A stretch of 41,929 bases of DNA from a virus: positions 1-41,929 of the IMG/VR virus record IMGVR_UViG_3300032797_000083; one strand, given 5' to 3'. The notes under the pieces were generated by a model. The model saw nothing but the letters and a program-made list of their open reading frames with translations. It did not search any database and was not told the DNA's origin. Within the stretch, counting starts at the first letter, position 1, and each line of letters starts with the position of its first letter. Of the stretch, positions 12,286-20,378 are shown piece by piece. The translations under genes and the position numbers were made by a program.

Positions 12286-12549
12286 ATGATGCTTCTTCCT
12301 TGTCCTCATTGTGGGAAAAATTTTGATGTAGCGAAAGAAGTTGCGGATTATATTCGGATTCAAAGGGCGATAGAAGCAGAGAAACAGATATGGCAAGGGG
12401 ATGAAAATCCAGATGCGGGCATACCATATTTTCAGGAAGAACAGGGAGAGGATGATAGCTTGCCCTCATATACTGATACATATACGGATACATATACGGA
12501 CAAGGGAAGCTATGGCATCATGTGGGGATGGCCGTTATATAAAACGTAG
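12286..12549 (+). CDS. zinc-finger protein with Tyr-Thr-Asp repeats (87 aa)
   Basis: The start is ATG 12286 or 12289, just after the previous gene. An in-frame ATG at 12199 would overlap that gene widely. The N-terminus is MMLLPCPHCGKNFDVAKE, a C-x2-C zinc knuckle. Acidic helical sequence follows, then a short array coded by a 12-bp repeat (YTDTYTDTYTD). Function unknown. Confidence 0.45.
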   Translation: MMLLPCPHCGKNFDVAKEVADYIRIQRAIEAEKQIWQGDENPDAGIPYFQEEQGEDDSLPSYTDTYTDTYTDKGSYGIMWGWPLYKT

Positions 12550-12614
12550 GCAACAATGTAGGAAATAATATGATTGGGACATGGTGGGATACGACATAAA
12601 TTTAGGGGGAACAA

Positions 12615-12863
12615 ATGGATTTTTGTAATTGTTCGGTAATAGACCAGTCAATAAGCGATTCTTCTACTGTGTGGCCGACGAGAGCGGGGAATTATTTGGC
12701 AATTCCGTATTGTCCACTTTGTCCATATTGTCCATATTGTGGTAGACCACAGCAAATTTATCCTTACTATCCCTATTATCCGTATCCATATGATACTTAT
12801 TGTCCGTATCCATATGATACTTATTATCCGCAACGCTATTATGTTTGGACAGTCACGACATAA
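12615..12863 (+). CDS. Tyr/Pro/Cys-rich small protein (82 aa)
   Basis: AGGGGGAA precedes ATG 12615. The N-terminus has Cys residues (MDFCNCSVID), the middle CPLCPYCPYCGRP (four to five Cys), and the end is dominated by Tyr-Pro repeats (YYPYYPYPYDTY) from duplicated DNA (TCCGTATCCATATGATACTT twice). Such proteins are hard to assign. Low-complexity origin by slippage is possible, but the strong Shine-Dalgarno and codon-aligned repeats favour a real gene. Confidence 0.45.
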   Translation: MDFCNCSVIDQSISDSSTVWPTRAGNYLAIPYCPLCPYCPYCGRPQQIYPYYPYYPYPYDTYCPYPYDTYYPQRYYVWTVTT

Positions 12864-12928
12864 ATTGACAATTTTATCAACATTCGATACGACTAAACAG
12901 CGTTTACTTTTCAAAAGGCAAAAGGGGC

Positions 12929-14917
12929 ATGGCAAGAAAAAAGAAGTTAGAAATACTAAGCGAAGAAACAAAAGTTGAACCAATGACGGAAACCCGTGCT
13001 GATGACCAAGAATGGCATGGAGGCTGTTCCATAAATCTTGACCGCAAACTGAAAAAGTCTGGGGGCGTGGAATTACGGGAGAAATTATCAGGAGAGTTGG
13101 CGGAATGGCTCTCCGAAGAAATAGAAAACCAGGAAAAATTAGTCAAGAAAATAGAAAAATGGGAAAAGCAGTATCTTGGCCTCAAGGCAGAAAAGATGTA
13201 TCCCTTCCCAGGTGCATCAAATGTATCCACGCAGTTAACCCGATCTAGGACGGATGCGCTTATAGTCAGATTAGAGGATGTTATTTGGGGGCAGAAGAAA
13301 GTCTGGATAGCAAAGGGAAAGAAACCGCCATTTATTGATTTAGAGGTCAAGTTTGAGGATGGACTTGATTGGTGGCAGAAAAATATCGCCAAACTGAAAC
13401 ATAAACTTCATTCTCCGTTCGCACAGGCCATAAAGACAGGGACGGGGATTATCAAATTTCAATATGCTAAGAAGAAACGGCCATTTTATACTTATGGGCC
13501 AGACGGTAAAAAAGTAGAAAAGCGGATAGTAACCTATTATGAAGGGCCGGATGTTCTTCCCATATCCAGGGAAGATTTCGTCATATCTTCTGGGGCGACG
13601 GAGATTCAGGATGCTTTTATGGTGGGCTTCAGGTTTTATCTCCGTAAGCCAGAGGTTGAGTCCAAGGTTCGGCAAGGATTATGGGATAAGGCGTGCTTAG
13701 ATACGATTACGGCCCCGCAGGATTATGATGATACAAAGAAAAAGCGGAGTGCACAACACGGCGTAGAGATACCAGATTGGCAAAAGAAAGTCTATGAATT
13801 TTATGAACTATGGTTGAAGTATGATGTGGATGAGGACGGCGAAGAAGATGATATTGTCATTACTTTCCACCCTGCCACAAAGACTATTGTTAGGGCAATC
13901 TATAATCCTCATTTTTACGGATTCAGGCCCTTTATAGCATTTAGATTTTATTTGAAGGAATTTTGTTTTGATGGCGTGGGGGCTTGTGAGATTCTTGAGC
14001 AATTTCAGGAATTGAGCGACACCATCGTCAATCAACGGATTGATAGAATGACCCAGATCAACGGGCCGATTTACATAGTCCGGCCTGGTTCTGGGCTTGA
14101 GAATAAACAGTTTGTTCCAGGTCTGGTGCTGACAACAGAATGGGATAATCCCGAAAATATCATCCATGAAGTAAAATTCAGCGATGTTTTCCCCTCTACA
14201 TTTACCGAGGAACAGAACACATATCATTTAGCTGATATGGCAATAGGTGTATCTCCACAGGTGCTGGGGCAATCTACGGCAGAACGACCCGTGGCAAGGG
14301 AGACATTTCAAGTTATTCAAGAAGCTAATAAGAAATTCAAATATGGAATTGATAATATTCGGGAAGATTTAGGCGAGGCTGGCATGATGGCATTGGAGCT
14401 GTTTGCTCAATACCAGCCGACTTATATATATCAGGCGGGAATGGGCCAGGAAATCCAGGTCAATACCCTGGAATTTCCGAGGGAATACCTGAGGGATGGC
14501 CTGTCCGTGCAATTAAGCGCATCGAGTGAGTTGCTAGATACGGAGACCAGGCGGGAACAGGACTTGATAGCTTACCAGATGCTTTCCGATATGTATACAA
14601 AAATTGGGGGGATGGTGCAGGCGGCCTTGATGCCTGGGATGAATCCAATATTCGGGCAATTTTTGATGCAGGTTGCCGAGATAAGCCTAAAATTGATGGG
14701 AAAGATACTGAATGATTTTGGCATAGAAAATCCAGAGGATTTCTTGGCAATTCCGCCAGCTGATATTATACGGCAAGCACAACAATTAGCTACGATGCAA
14801 CAACAAATGCAGGCGGTACAGGCGGTACAGGCGGTACAGGAAGGGGGCCAACCTGGACAACCTGGACAACCTGGACAACCTGGGCAGGAAGGACAACCAG
14901 AAGGACAACCACAATGA
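12929..14917 (+). CDS. portal protein (P22-like)
   Basis: This 662-aa protein has the size and pattern of P22/gp1-type portals: an N-terminal helical region (AEWLSEEIENQEKLVKKIEK), YPFPGASNVSTQLTRSRTDA typical of the portal clip/wing region, VLPISREDFVIS, then GFRPFIAFRFYLKEFCFDG and GVGACEILEQFQELSDTIVN with NQRIDRMTQINGP. The portal forms the dodecameric DNA channel of the procapsid and recruits the terminase. The C-terminus is a repeat-rich tail (QAVQAVQ, GQPGQPGQPGQ; nine-bp repeats). It stands at the head of the morphogenesis block and overlaps the next gene by four bases. No large terminase is found upstream. Confidence 0.9.
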   Translation: MARKKKLEILSEETKVEPMTETRADDQEWHGGCSINLDRKLKKSGGVELREKLSGELAEWLSEEIENQEKLVKKIEKWEKQYLGLKAEKMYPFPGASNVSTQLTRSRTDALIVRLEDVIWGQKKVWIAKGKKPPFIDLEVKFEDGLDWWQKNIAKLKHKLHSPFAQAIKTGTGIIKFQYAKKKRPFYTYGPDGKKVEKRIVTYYEGPDVLPISREDFVISSGATEIQDAFMVGFRFYLRKPEVESKVRQGLWDKACLDTITAPQDYDDTKKKRSAQHGVEIPDWQKKVYEFYELWLKYDVDEDGEEDDIVITFHPATKTIVRAIYNPHFYGFRPFIAFRFYLKEFCFDGVGACEILEQFQELSDTIVNQRIDRMTQINGPIYIVRPGSGLENKQFVPGLVLTTEWDNPENIIHEVKFSDVFPSTFTEEQNTYHLADMAIGVSPQVLGQSTAERPVARETFQVIQEANKKFKYGIDNIREDLGEAGMMALELFAQYQPTYIYQAGMGQEIQVNTLEFPREYLRDGLSVQLSASSELLDTETRREQDLIAYQMLSDMYTKIGGMVQAALMPGMNPIFGQFLMQVAEISLKLMGKILNDFGIENPEDFLAIPPADIIRQAQQLATMQQQMQAVQAVQAVQEGGQPGQPGQPGQPGQEGQPEGQPQ

Positions 14918-15168
14918 GTGAAATAGATAACCGTAAAGTGGTTGCGGATTGGAAGGTGGTTCGTGAGGGGGCATTTTGGGCCAAGTATAATGAGGAAATA
15001 GATAAATTTGTTATGAGCATATTGAAAACATTAGCTACGACTCGGAGCAAGGACATATCAGAACGAGCCTTACGGATAACAGAACTTCAGGGCATGATAG
15101 ACGGAATTAATCATATAAAACAATTACCAGATAAAGTAGTAACTGAAGCATCAAAAAAATTGGATTAA
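14914..15168 (+). CDS. small protein between portal and scaffold (84 aa)
   Basis: ATG 14914 overlaps the portal TGA (ATGA). The product (MSEIDNRKVVADWKVVREGA, then KYNEEIDKFVMSILKTLATT and LRITELQGMIDGINHIKQLP) is helical and soluble. Phages with P22-like portals often carry a small helical protein at this place. Its role (assembly accessory) is unknown and I do not recognise a named family. Confidence 0.6.
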   Translation: MSEIDNRKVVADWKVVREGAFWAKYNEEIDKFVMSILKTLATTRSKDISERALRITELQGMIDGINHIKQLPDKVVTEASKKLD

Positions 15169-15186
15169 TTATATAAGGGGGATTTA

Positions 15187-16035
15187 ATGATTGATGAAAA
15201 GGGAAACCGTCCTGGTGAAACCGCAACGGAAGTTGCATCACTAAAGGACATCCCAACAGAAACCCAGGTTCAAGAACCACAAGCGACCCCTGCGGAAGAA
15301 ATGCCCGAACGATATCGGGGAAAATCGCCAAAGGAGCTTGTAGCGATTCTTGAAGAGCGAGAAAGGCACATCGGAACGCAAGCCCAGCAGTTGGGCGACC
15401 TGCAAAACCAAACTGCCTATTATCGTAGTTTAGCTGAACAGTCTAAGCGGCAACCAGAGCCAGAACCTCAACCCGAGACAAGTCTCGATGAGGATGGGTT
15501 TTGGAAGGATTTTTCCGCAAAGCCGTTACAGACTGTAAGTAAAGTAGTAAGCCAGAGCATTAGAAGCGAACTAAGTAAGACATTTCAAGAGAATCAGATG
15601 CAGAACGCATTGATGAGTGGCGGGATGGCGAAAGAGTTTGCCAAGATGAAAGCCCCGGATTTGTTCAAGGGCCGAGAACAGGCTGTTGAACAGGCCATGG
15701 CAATCGGATTGCAGAATAAGTTCATAGCCCCGCAGAGTGTCTCTAATCCTGAAACATGGGTGCGTGTTGCTTGGCATTTGCTTGGCGAGGAACAGGGCTT
15801 TAAATATGGGGGTTCGGGCCAAGCCGTTAGACCTGTCGAGCCGACACAAACAGAAACACCATCGGGAGTTAGAACCGCCCCAGCAGAATCTTCGACTATC
15901 AATATTATCGATGATGACGAAGGAATAAACACGGAAAACATGCTCTCTTACTTTGAAAAGCAAGGTTATACAAAGGAAAAGGTGGCGGATTTGGTAAGGG
16001 GGAAGAAAAGTGGAGGAACCGGAGGAGGACAATAA
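15187..16035 (+). CDS. scaffolding protein
   Basis: This 282-aa protein is acidic, helical and Gln/Glu/Pro-rich, as scaffolds are. It has a disordered N-terminus (ETQVQEPQATPAEEMPERYR), a coiled-coil stretch (LVAILEERERHIGTQAQQLG), a helical core (about 100-190) and a disordered link to a small C-terminal helix (NTENMLSYFEKQGYTKEKVA). It ends in a basic GKKSGGTGGGQ tail. Its place between portal and capsid is the usual one. Scaffold guides procapsid shell assembly and leaves before DNA packaging. The call is by position and composition. Confidence 0.7.
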   Translation: MIDEKGNRPGETATEVASLKDIPTETQVQEPQATPAEEMPERYRGKSPKELVAILEERERHIGTQAQQLGDLQNQTAYYRSLAEQSKRQPEPEPQPETSLDEDGFWKDFSAKPLQTVSKVVSQSIRSELSKTFQENQMQNALMSGGMAKEFAKMKAPDLFKGREQAVEQAMAIGLQNKFIAPQSVSNPETWVRVAWHLLGEEQGFKYGGSGQAVRPVEPTQTETPSGVRTAPAESSTINIIDDDEGINTENMLSYFEKQGYTKEKVADLVRGKKSGGTGGGQ

Positions 16036-16550
16036 TGCTGTATTTGAAAGACATTGAAGACAAGATTGTTGATTTGACCAAATCTGTCGTTGACGTTGGC
16101 GATTCTGGAATCAAAGAAAAAGATTGGAAGGCCATAAAGAAAGCCCTTGATGAAGGAGGGGCAAAATTCGTCAAGAAAGTTTATTACGAGTATAAAATTC
16201 CGCTTTCGCAGTGTCCGTATCATTTCGGGTGGAGTGCCGTTGAGCCGTCGGGCATGACCATTAATAAATGGAAAACACAGATGGGTTATAGTTTCGTAAC
16301 AGAGAATGACCCATACTATCCTGAGGGCTTGACAAAAAACGAGGAAGGTCATTATCAGATGGGCGATTCCGTCCTGATGAGATGCCCTGTTTTGACATAT
16401 ATTCAGAGGAAAATGGAATCCATGAAACGGGCGGATGACCAACTTCGCTCCACAAAAGAGAAGTTTGCCACAACGATGAAACAGGCGGGGGCGGGACTCA
16501 CGGCAGCAGACGAGGAACTTATAGCCAGACGAGCCGGACTTATTAAATAA
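16035..16550 (+). CDS. hypothetical head-region protein (171 aa)
   Basis: The ATG at 16035 shares a base with the scaffold stop. The protein starts with a helical region (MLYLKDIEDKIVDLTKSVVD). A middle part follows with aromatic residues and two Cys (LSQCPYHFGWSAVEPSG), then a helical C-terminus (TYIQRKMESMKRADDQLRST ... EELIARRAGLIK). Position between scaffold and decoration protein suggests a head assembly or head completion role. No named family recognised. Confidence 0.6.
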   Translation: MLYLKDIEDKIVDLTKSVVDVGDSGIKEKDWKAIKKALDEGGAKFVKKVYYEYKIPLSQCPYHFGWSAVEPSGMTINKWKTQMGYSFVTENDPYYPEGLTKNEEGHYQMGDSVLMRCPVLTYIQRKMESMKRADDQLRSTKEKFATTMKQAGAGLTAADEELIARRAGLIK

Positions 16551-16659
16551 TCGCCACTCAATAAAATTCAGGACGTCCAAGAACGTCCAATAATCCTCCA
16601 CAATTTAATTCTCTTGCCGAAACGCTAGGGAAGTTTTGGGAACTTTGGGCAATTTAATT

Positions 16660-16695
16660 TTTATCGGAAAATTTATCGGAAAATTTATCGGAGGA
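16660..16695 (+). repeat. 12-bp tandem triplet carrying the Shine-Dalgarno
   Basis: TTTATCGGAAAA occurs at 16660 and 16672. The third copy, TTTATCGGAGGA at 16684, has mutated into the GGAGGA Shine-Dalgarno for the ATG at 16700. Two smaller repeats (ACGTCCAA twice near 16572; imperfect 10-mers near 16631-16650) lie upstream in the same gap. Confidence 0.85.
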
Positions 16696-16699
16696 TAAA

Positions 16700-17137
16700 A
16701 TGGCTTCTATTGTTGAACCTTATGACAGCAATGCTGTTAATGGCAGTGTTGCATGGTTTCCTGATGCTGGTTCCAGTGCTTTTGCCGCAGGCGATTTAGT
16801 ATATTTAGCCAGTGGACAATTAACCGTTTATGCTTCAGATGGAACATTGATTTTAGGGATCGCCTTAACAAAGCAAAGTGCTGTAGCCAACACAGTGTTG
16901 CCAGTTTTGGTTATCAGACCTGGCGAAAAATATATTATGACACCTTCCACGACTGCCGTGCAAGGAACCCATGTTGGAAATAGTTATGGATTAGTGGGGA
17001 CCACCACAGCAAATACAGTTGACCTTTCAGATACCACAAATGACAGAGTGATTGTTCGGGAAATTCTTGCGGATGGACGAGTTGTTGTGACATTCAGAGA
17101 ATTGAACCTCCAGTTCGGCGGCCACGTTAACGATTAA
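16700..17137 (+). CDS. capsid decoration / head-stabilising protein (putative)
   Basis: This 145-aa Ala/Thr/Val-rich beta protein (WFPDAGSSAFAAGDLVYLAS, then GTLILGIALTKQS and VLVIRPGEKYIMTP) lies just before the major capsid gene, where many phages encode a capsid cement protein of this size and composition. A DGRVVVTFRE strand is near the end. The role is inferred from place, size and beta-rich character; it could alternatively be a small head structural protein. Confidence 0.6.
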   Translation: MASIVEPYDSNAVNGSVAWFPDAGSSAFAAGDLVYLASGQLTVYASDGTLILGIALTKQSAVANTVLPVLVIRPGEKYIMTPSTTAVQGTHVGNSYGLVGTTTANTVDLSDTTNDRVIVREILADGRVVVTFRELNLQFGGHVND

Positions 17138-17139
17138 TG

Positions 17140-17161
17140 GAAGGAATAGAGAAGGAATAGA
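17140..17161 (+). repeat. 11-bp tandem pair between decoration and capsid genes
   Basis: GAAGGAATAGA occurs twice (17140-17150, 17151-17161), directly before the GGAGAAATAAT leader of the capsid gene. Each copy contains a TAG and a potential AAGGA ribosome-binding element. Confidence 0.85.
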
Positions 17162-17172
17162 GGAGAAATAAT

Positions 17173-18105
17173 ATGGCTACTTTAGGAAGTCCAATTTTAA
17201 CATCTGGCGACAACACGACTAATAAGGACGTATTTAAGAAGTTGCTTCGGGCCATATTCGATTCTACGGAGCGTGCAGCTATCGTGGAATATCCCGAAGT
17301 AATGAGAGATATTCAGGTTAATGACCTGTATGAACGTGAATTGAGAATGGCTGGACTCTATCTAGCCAATGCGGTTAATGAAGGTTCGCCGATTCAAATT
17401 CAAGCCCCAAAGATCGGGCTCACCAAGGAATTCACGCAGACACAATGGGGTACTGGTTTTAGGGTATCCCTGATGATGAAGAAATTTAACAAGTGGCAGC
17501 TCATCGAGAGCTGGACGAGAGACCTCAAAAAAGTTATGCAGGAAACGAAGGACATCACGGTTGCTAGAATCTATAATTATGCGAATGTTACAACCTATTG
17601 TACTGGCTTCGACGGCTATCAGTTGGCATACGATTCTCATACCTGCTTGGATACTGCGGCTTCGACCTGGGATAACAAAACGACTTCGGCTCTTTCATTG
17701 ACGGCCCTGGAATCGGCATATATCTACTTCGATACGCTTATTGACGATCAAGGCTTGAAATACTATGTTCGACCAACAAAACTGATTGTTCCGCCTGCAC
17801 TTCAGATTAAGGCACGGCAACTCGTTGGGACTGACAGGGTTCCGTTTACTGCCGACAATACCAAGAACATCGCCCCTGAGTGGGATTTGAAGGTTTTTGT
17901 GTATCACAGAATGACGGACACAAACGACTGGTTCTTAACTGCTCCTGATGAAAAGAATTTCGGGCCGAGAGTTTTTACTTCTATGGATGCCGACCTTCAG
18001 ACCCATGATGCCTATGATGATTCACGGGATACAGTTGTAACCTCCATGATGTTGTTCACCTACGGGTTCGGCGACGGTAGACTCGTATATGCGGGAATAG
18101 TCTAA
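17173..18105 (+). CDS. major capsid protein
   Basis: This 310-aa protein is the only candidate for the main shell subunit. Visible features are an N-terminal arm (LGSPILTSGDNTTNKDVFKK), an E-loop-like region with charged beta-strands (GFRVSLMMKKFNKWQLIESW), helix DLKKVMQETKDITVARIYNY, the central YVRPTKLIVPPALQIKARQL typical of HK97-fold capsid proteins, and a C-terminal beta region (AGIV end). It resembles gpT-like/Mu-type and related HK97-fold capsids. It has a GGAGAAATAAT leader and lies between decoration and beta-helix proteins. Confidence 0.85.
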   Translation: MATLGSPILTSGDNTTNKDVFKKLLRAIFDSTERAAIVEYPEVMRDIQVNDLYERELRMAGLYLANAVNEGSPIQIQAPKIGLTKEFTQTQWGTGFRVSLMMKKFNKWQLIESWTRDLKKVMQETKDITVARIYNYANVTTYCTGFDGYQLAYDSHTCLDTAASTWDNKTTSALSLTALESAYIYFDTLIDDQGLKYYVRPTKLIVPPALQIKARQLVGTDRVPFTADNTKNIAPEWDLKVFVYHRMTDTNDWFLTAPDEKNFGPRVFTSMDADLQTHDAYDDSRDTVVTSMMLFTYGFGDGRLVYAGIV

Positions 18106-18138
18106 GACGGGCATGGGCCTGTTATTTAGGGGGAAAAA

Positions 18139-19101
18139 ATGACTACAGTAAATGATGGATTGTATCAATATGGTGGAGTTCCCGTGGGGTCAAATGGTTT
18201 TGCGGGGTTTTGGAGCGGAAGGGCATTTTTTGTGGATTATGATAATGGTTCGGTTAACAATACCGGATTAGACCTCAATAATAAACAGAAGTATATTGAC
18301 ACGGCTATTTCATCTGCGGGGGCATGGGATGTAATTTATGTTCGGCCTCGTGTTCCTGATACGGCGGGTGGAGACCCGCAATCTATTATTCCTTATGCGG
18401 CAGCTAATTTGTCTATTCCTGCAACCAAGTATGGTCTTAATATTATTGGGGCAGCCGCAGGCTATGGCCCACGAAATCCGGGTTATATCACCACAATCGA
18501 GGGGGATGCAACCGTTACCGACACTCCCGTTATAACTGTTTTAGCACCGTATATTCATATTGAGAATCTGCACATCAAGAAAGGTGGCATGACTGGAAAA
18601 CCCCTTGTTCTATTTTACTGGGGAGCTTTTGGTAGTAGCATTGTTGGATGTAAATTTAATCAAAGTAATGGGACGGGTCATGGATACGGGGCGGTAACGT
18701 TTGATACTTGTCCCTATGGAACTGTTTACAGGAATCTTTTTGATCGTTGTAGTATTGGAGTGAGTTTAACGGCTGCTAGCTCTGATCCATACAGTTTTTC
18801 TATAGAGAACAATGATTTTATTGGTGTCCCCGGTTCTATTCGTGCGGATATTGCTTCGCTTTCTGGTTCTGCTGAAGGAAACACAAAAATCGTTATTAGC
18901 CACAATGTTTTTGGGCATGATACCCCAACTCTCGGATATGCAAAGTATATTTACATTCAGGATTCTGGGGGTGGAACCAGTACTGGTATTGTTGCGGGAA
19001 ATTACTTTGGAACGGCTACTCTTGTTACTGCTACATTGATGACTTTAAGGGGACTGGTTGAATCTGGAAGTATGTGCGCCAAGGGCTTTTTGACAAGTTA
19101 A
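18139..19101 (+). CDS. parallel beta-helix protein next to capsid gene (320 aa)
   Basis: The sequence shows the short, hydrophobic, Asn/Gly-rich rungs of a right-handed beta-helix (ITVLAPYIHIENLHIKKGGM, GSSIVGCKFNQSNGTG, TVYRNLFDRCSIGVSLTAAS, SFSIENNDFIGVPG, IVISHNVFG, GIVAGNYFGTATLV), as in pectate-lyase-like folds. The N-terminus (TTVNDGLYQYGGVPVGSNGF) precedes the helix. Directly downstream of the capsid gene, it may be a head fibre or capsid-bound carbohydrate binder. No catalytic residues can be assigned. AGGGGGGAA precedes the ATG. Confidence 0.7.
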   Translation: MTTVNDGLYQYGGVPVGSNGFAGFWSGRAFFVDYDNGSVNNTGLDLNNKQKYIDTAISSAGAWDVIYVRPRVPDTAGGDPQSIIPYAAANLSIPATKYGLNIIGAAAGYGPRNPGYITTIEGDATVTDTPVITVLAPYIHIENLHIKKGGMTGKPLVLFYWGAFGSSIVGCKFNQSNGTGHGYGAVTFDTCPYGTVYRNLFDRCSIGVSLTAASSDPYSFSIENNDFIGVPGSIRADIASLSGSAEGNTKIVISHNVFGHDTPTLGYAKYIYIQDSGGGTSTGIVAGNYFGTATLVTATLMTLRGLVESGSMCAKGFLTS

Positions 19102-19110
19102 TGATTTTTC

Positions 19111-19147
19111 GGGGGGAGGCTATGGCCTCCTCCCTTTCTTTTCTTTT
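19111..19147 (+). terminator. probable rho-independent terminator after the capsid/beta-helix unit
   Basis: GGAGGC at 19115-19120, a short loop and GCCTCC form a stem that extends with more G-C pairs, followed by a T-rich run (TTTCTTTTCTTTT, 19134-19146). Partial termination would keep capsid mRNA more abundant than the downstream genes. It lies between the stop at 19099-19101 and ATG 19158. Confidence 0.6.
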
Positions 19148-19157
19148 AAGGTGGTTT

Positions 19158-19367
19158 ATGATGGGCCTTACTCTTATTATTAGAAGTAAACTTAAAGCCA
19201 GGGGGCGTAGTGACATTGATAAAATGTTACGCAAAGAGGGTTGGGGTCAAACTATGACCGAGGAACAAGCAGATCGAGCGGAATTTATAGAAAGGCAATT
19301 GTATAAAAATGGAGTCAAGAGGCCAACGCATCTGAGTGCGCATCAAATTGACAAAGCCAAAATATAA
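19158..19367 (+). CDS. small protein with C-terminal HQIDKAKI motif (69 aa)
   Basis: ATG 19158 (or 19161) follows AAGGTGG. The in-frame ATG at 19074 would read through the terminator hairpin and is rejected. The product MMGLTLIIRSKLKARGRSDI continues with a helical region, TMTEEQADRAEFIERQLYKN, and ends GVKRPTHLSAHQIDKAKI. The end matches the end of the neighbouring protein (GVEKPTFFRQKDIDKVK), suggesting a shared binding or sorting motif. Confidence 0.55.
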   Translation: MMGLTLIIRSKLKARGRSDIDKMLRKEGWGQTMTEEQADRAEFIERQLYKNGVKRPTHLSAHQIDKAKI

Positions 19368-19369
19368 CC

Positions 19370-19603
19370 ATGAAACAATGCTCGCACTGTAAAAAAGAAA
19401 AATCCATTTCGGAATTTGGGAATAGGCAATCATGGTGTAGGCAATGTTATAGAGAACACAGCAGGGTTCATCGGTCTGCATTGAGAAGGAGTGAACGATG
19501 GCCAGATATTTTAGCAAGAAATAACGAAATAGCCAAGGCCAATGAAGCAGGGGTAGAGAAACCAACCTTTTTCAGACAGAAAGACATAGATAAAGTTAAA
19601 TAG
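19370..19603 (+). CDS. zinc-ribbon protein with C-terminal DIDKVK motif (77 aa)
   Basis: ATG 19370 follows the previous stop by two bases. The N-terminus is a double C-x2-C zinc ribbon (CSHCKKEKSISEFGNRQSWC, then QCYREH), like the zinc site of HNH-type and recycling-factor proteins, but no HNH catalytic residues follow. It ends GVEKPTFFRQKDIDKVK, resembling the end of the upstream protein. A small binding protein in the head region; function unknown. Confidence 0.6.
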   Translation: MKQCSHCKKEKSISEFGNRQSWCRQCYREHSRVHRSALRRSERWPDILARNNEIAKANEAGVEKPTFFRQKDIDKVK

Positions 19604-19611
19604 TATCAAAT

Positions 19612-19631
19612 AGTCTACTCGTAAGTAGACT
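19612..19631. promoter_or_regulatory. perfect 8-bp hairpin before 19649 gene
   Basis: AGTCTACT (19612-19619), loop CGTA and AGTAGACT (19624-19631) form a perfect stem-loop directly before the AAGGGGG Shine-Dalgarno of the next gene. There is no T run, so a terminator is unlikely. A role in mRNA end protection or translation control is possible. A 12-base match in inverted orientation occurs at 24776-24787. Confidence 0.5.
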
Positions 19632-19648
19632 GATTAAGGGGGATTAAA

Positions 19649-20368
19649 ATGTCGGGTAATACTGATATCGGTGCAAGGTTAGGGACTGATTTAGCTATAC
19701 CGACCCTTGAGGTTTTTAAGGGGCTTGTCCATACAATGACAGCCGTAGCGAACACTGGGGGGGCAATCTTGATTCCAGCATCGCCGCTGGCAAATAGAAA
19801 GGGACTCATTATCCAGAATGTAGACTCAAGCAAGGTAGTCTATATTGGCGGGTGTGTCCCACAGGCCATGACAAGTCCAACAGGCATTGGTTCATTACGG
19901 TATCCCATAAATAGGGAAGCGAAAGAACAGAAGATTAAATGGTTGCTTTCAAGTGGCGGGACAAATGAATGGTATGCTGTTGACCAAGATTTGGGCGACC
20001 CCGGATTGACTGCCGCCGTATCGGGGGCAAGTTGCTTATATTCGGCCACGATTGGCAACGCTGAAACAAAGAGGACAAACGGAACGGTGGGTGCATTGGC
20101 CTCCGCAAACGATTGGGGTTGGGGCAATGGCGATACGTTAGGATACGACACGCTTTATATTAGGACGGCGGGGTCTACGATAGCATATTCGCCAGACAGG
20201 GTTTACGAGATGATTCTGCTCTACTCTCAGCTTCCAGATACCTCTTCGACTTATGGATATAGACTTGGCCCGTATGATGCCATTTGGTTGACGCTGGATG
20301 GTTCGGCTAAGGTGTTTGCTGTGGCCTCTGCTGATTCGGCAAATCTGATAACACTTGAAGTAATTTAA
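19649..20368 (+). CDS. virion structural protein, unknown (239 aa)
   Basis: AAGGGGG precedes the ATG. The protein has an N-terminal half with beta-strands typical of phage head/tail structural proteins (HTMTAVANTGGAILIPASPL, KGLIIQNVDSSKVVYIGG, GSLRYPINREAKEQKIKWLL, NEWYAVDQDLGDPG). The C-terminal half is jelly-roll-like (TLYIRTAGSTIAYS, YEMILLYSQLPDTSSTYGYR, AIWLTLDGSAKVFAVASADS). A possible fibre or head appendage; no named family. Confidence 0.55.
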   Translation: MSGNTDIGARLGTDLAIPTLEVFKGLVHTMTAVANTGGAILIPASPLANRKGLIIQNVDSSKVVYIGGCVPQAMTSPTGIGSLRYPINREAKEQKIKWLLSSGGTNEWYAVDQDLGDPGLTAAVSGASCLYSATIGNAETKRTNGTVGALASANDWGWGNGDTLGYDTLYIRTAGSTIAYSPDRVYEMILLYSQLPDTSSTYGYRLGPYDAIWLTLDGSAKVFAVASADSANLITLEVI

Positions 20369-20378
20369 GGGGGTTATT

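Noticed and set aside
19074-19157. N-terminal extension of the 19158 gene from ATG 19074
   Set aside because: It would run through the hairpin and T-rich terminator and overlap the end of the beta-helix gene.
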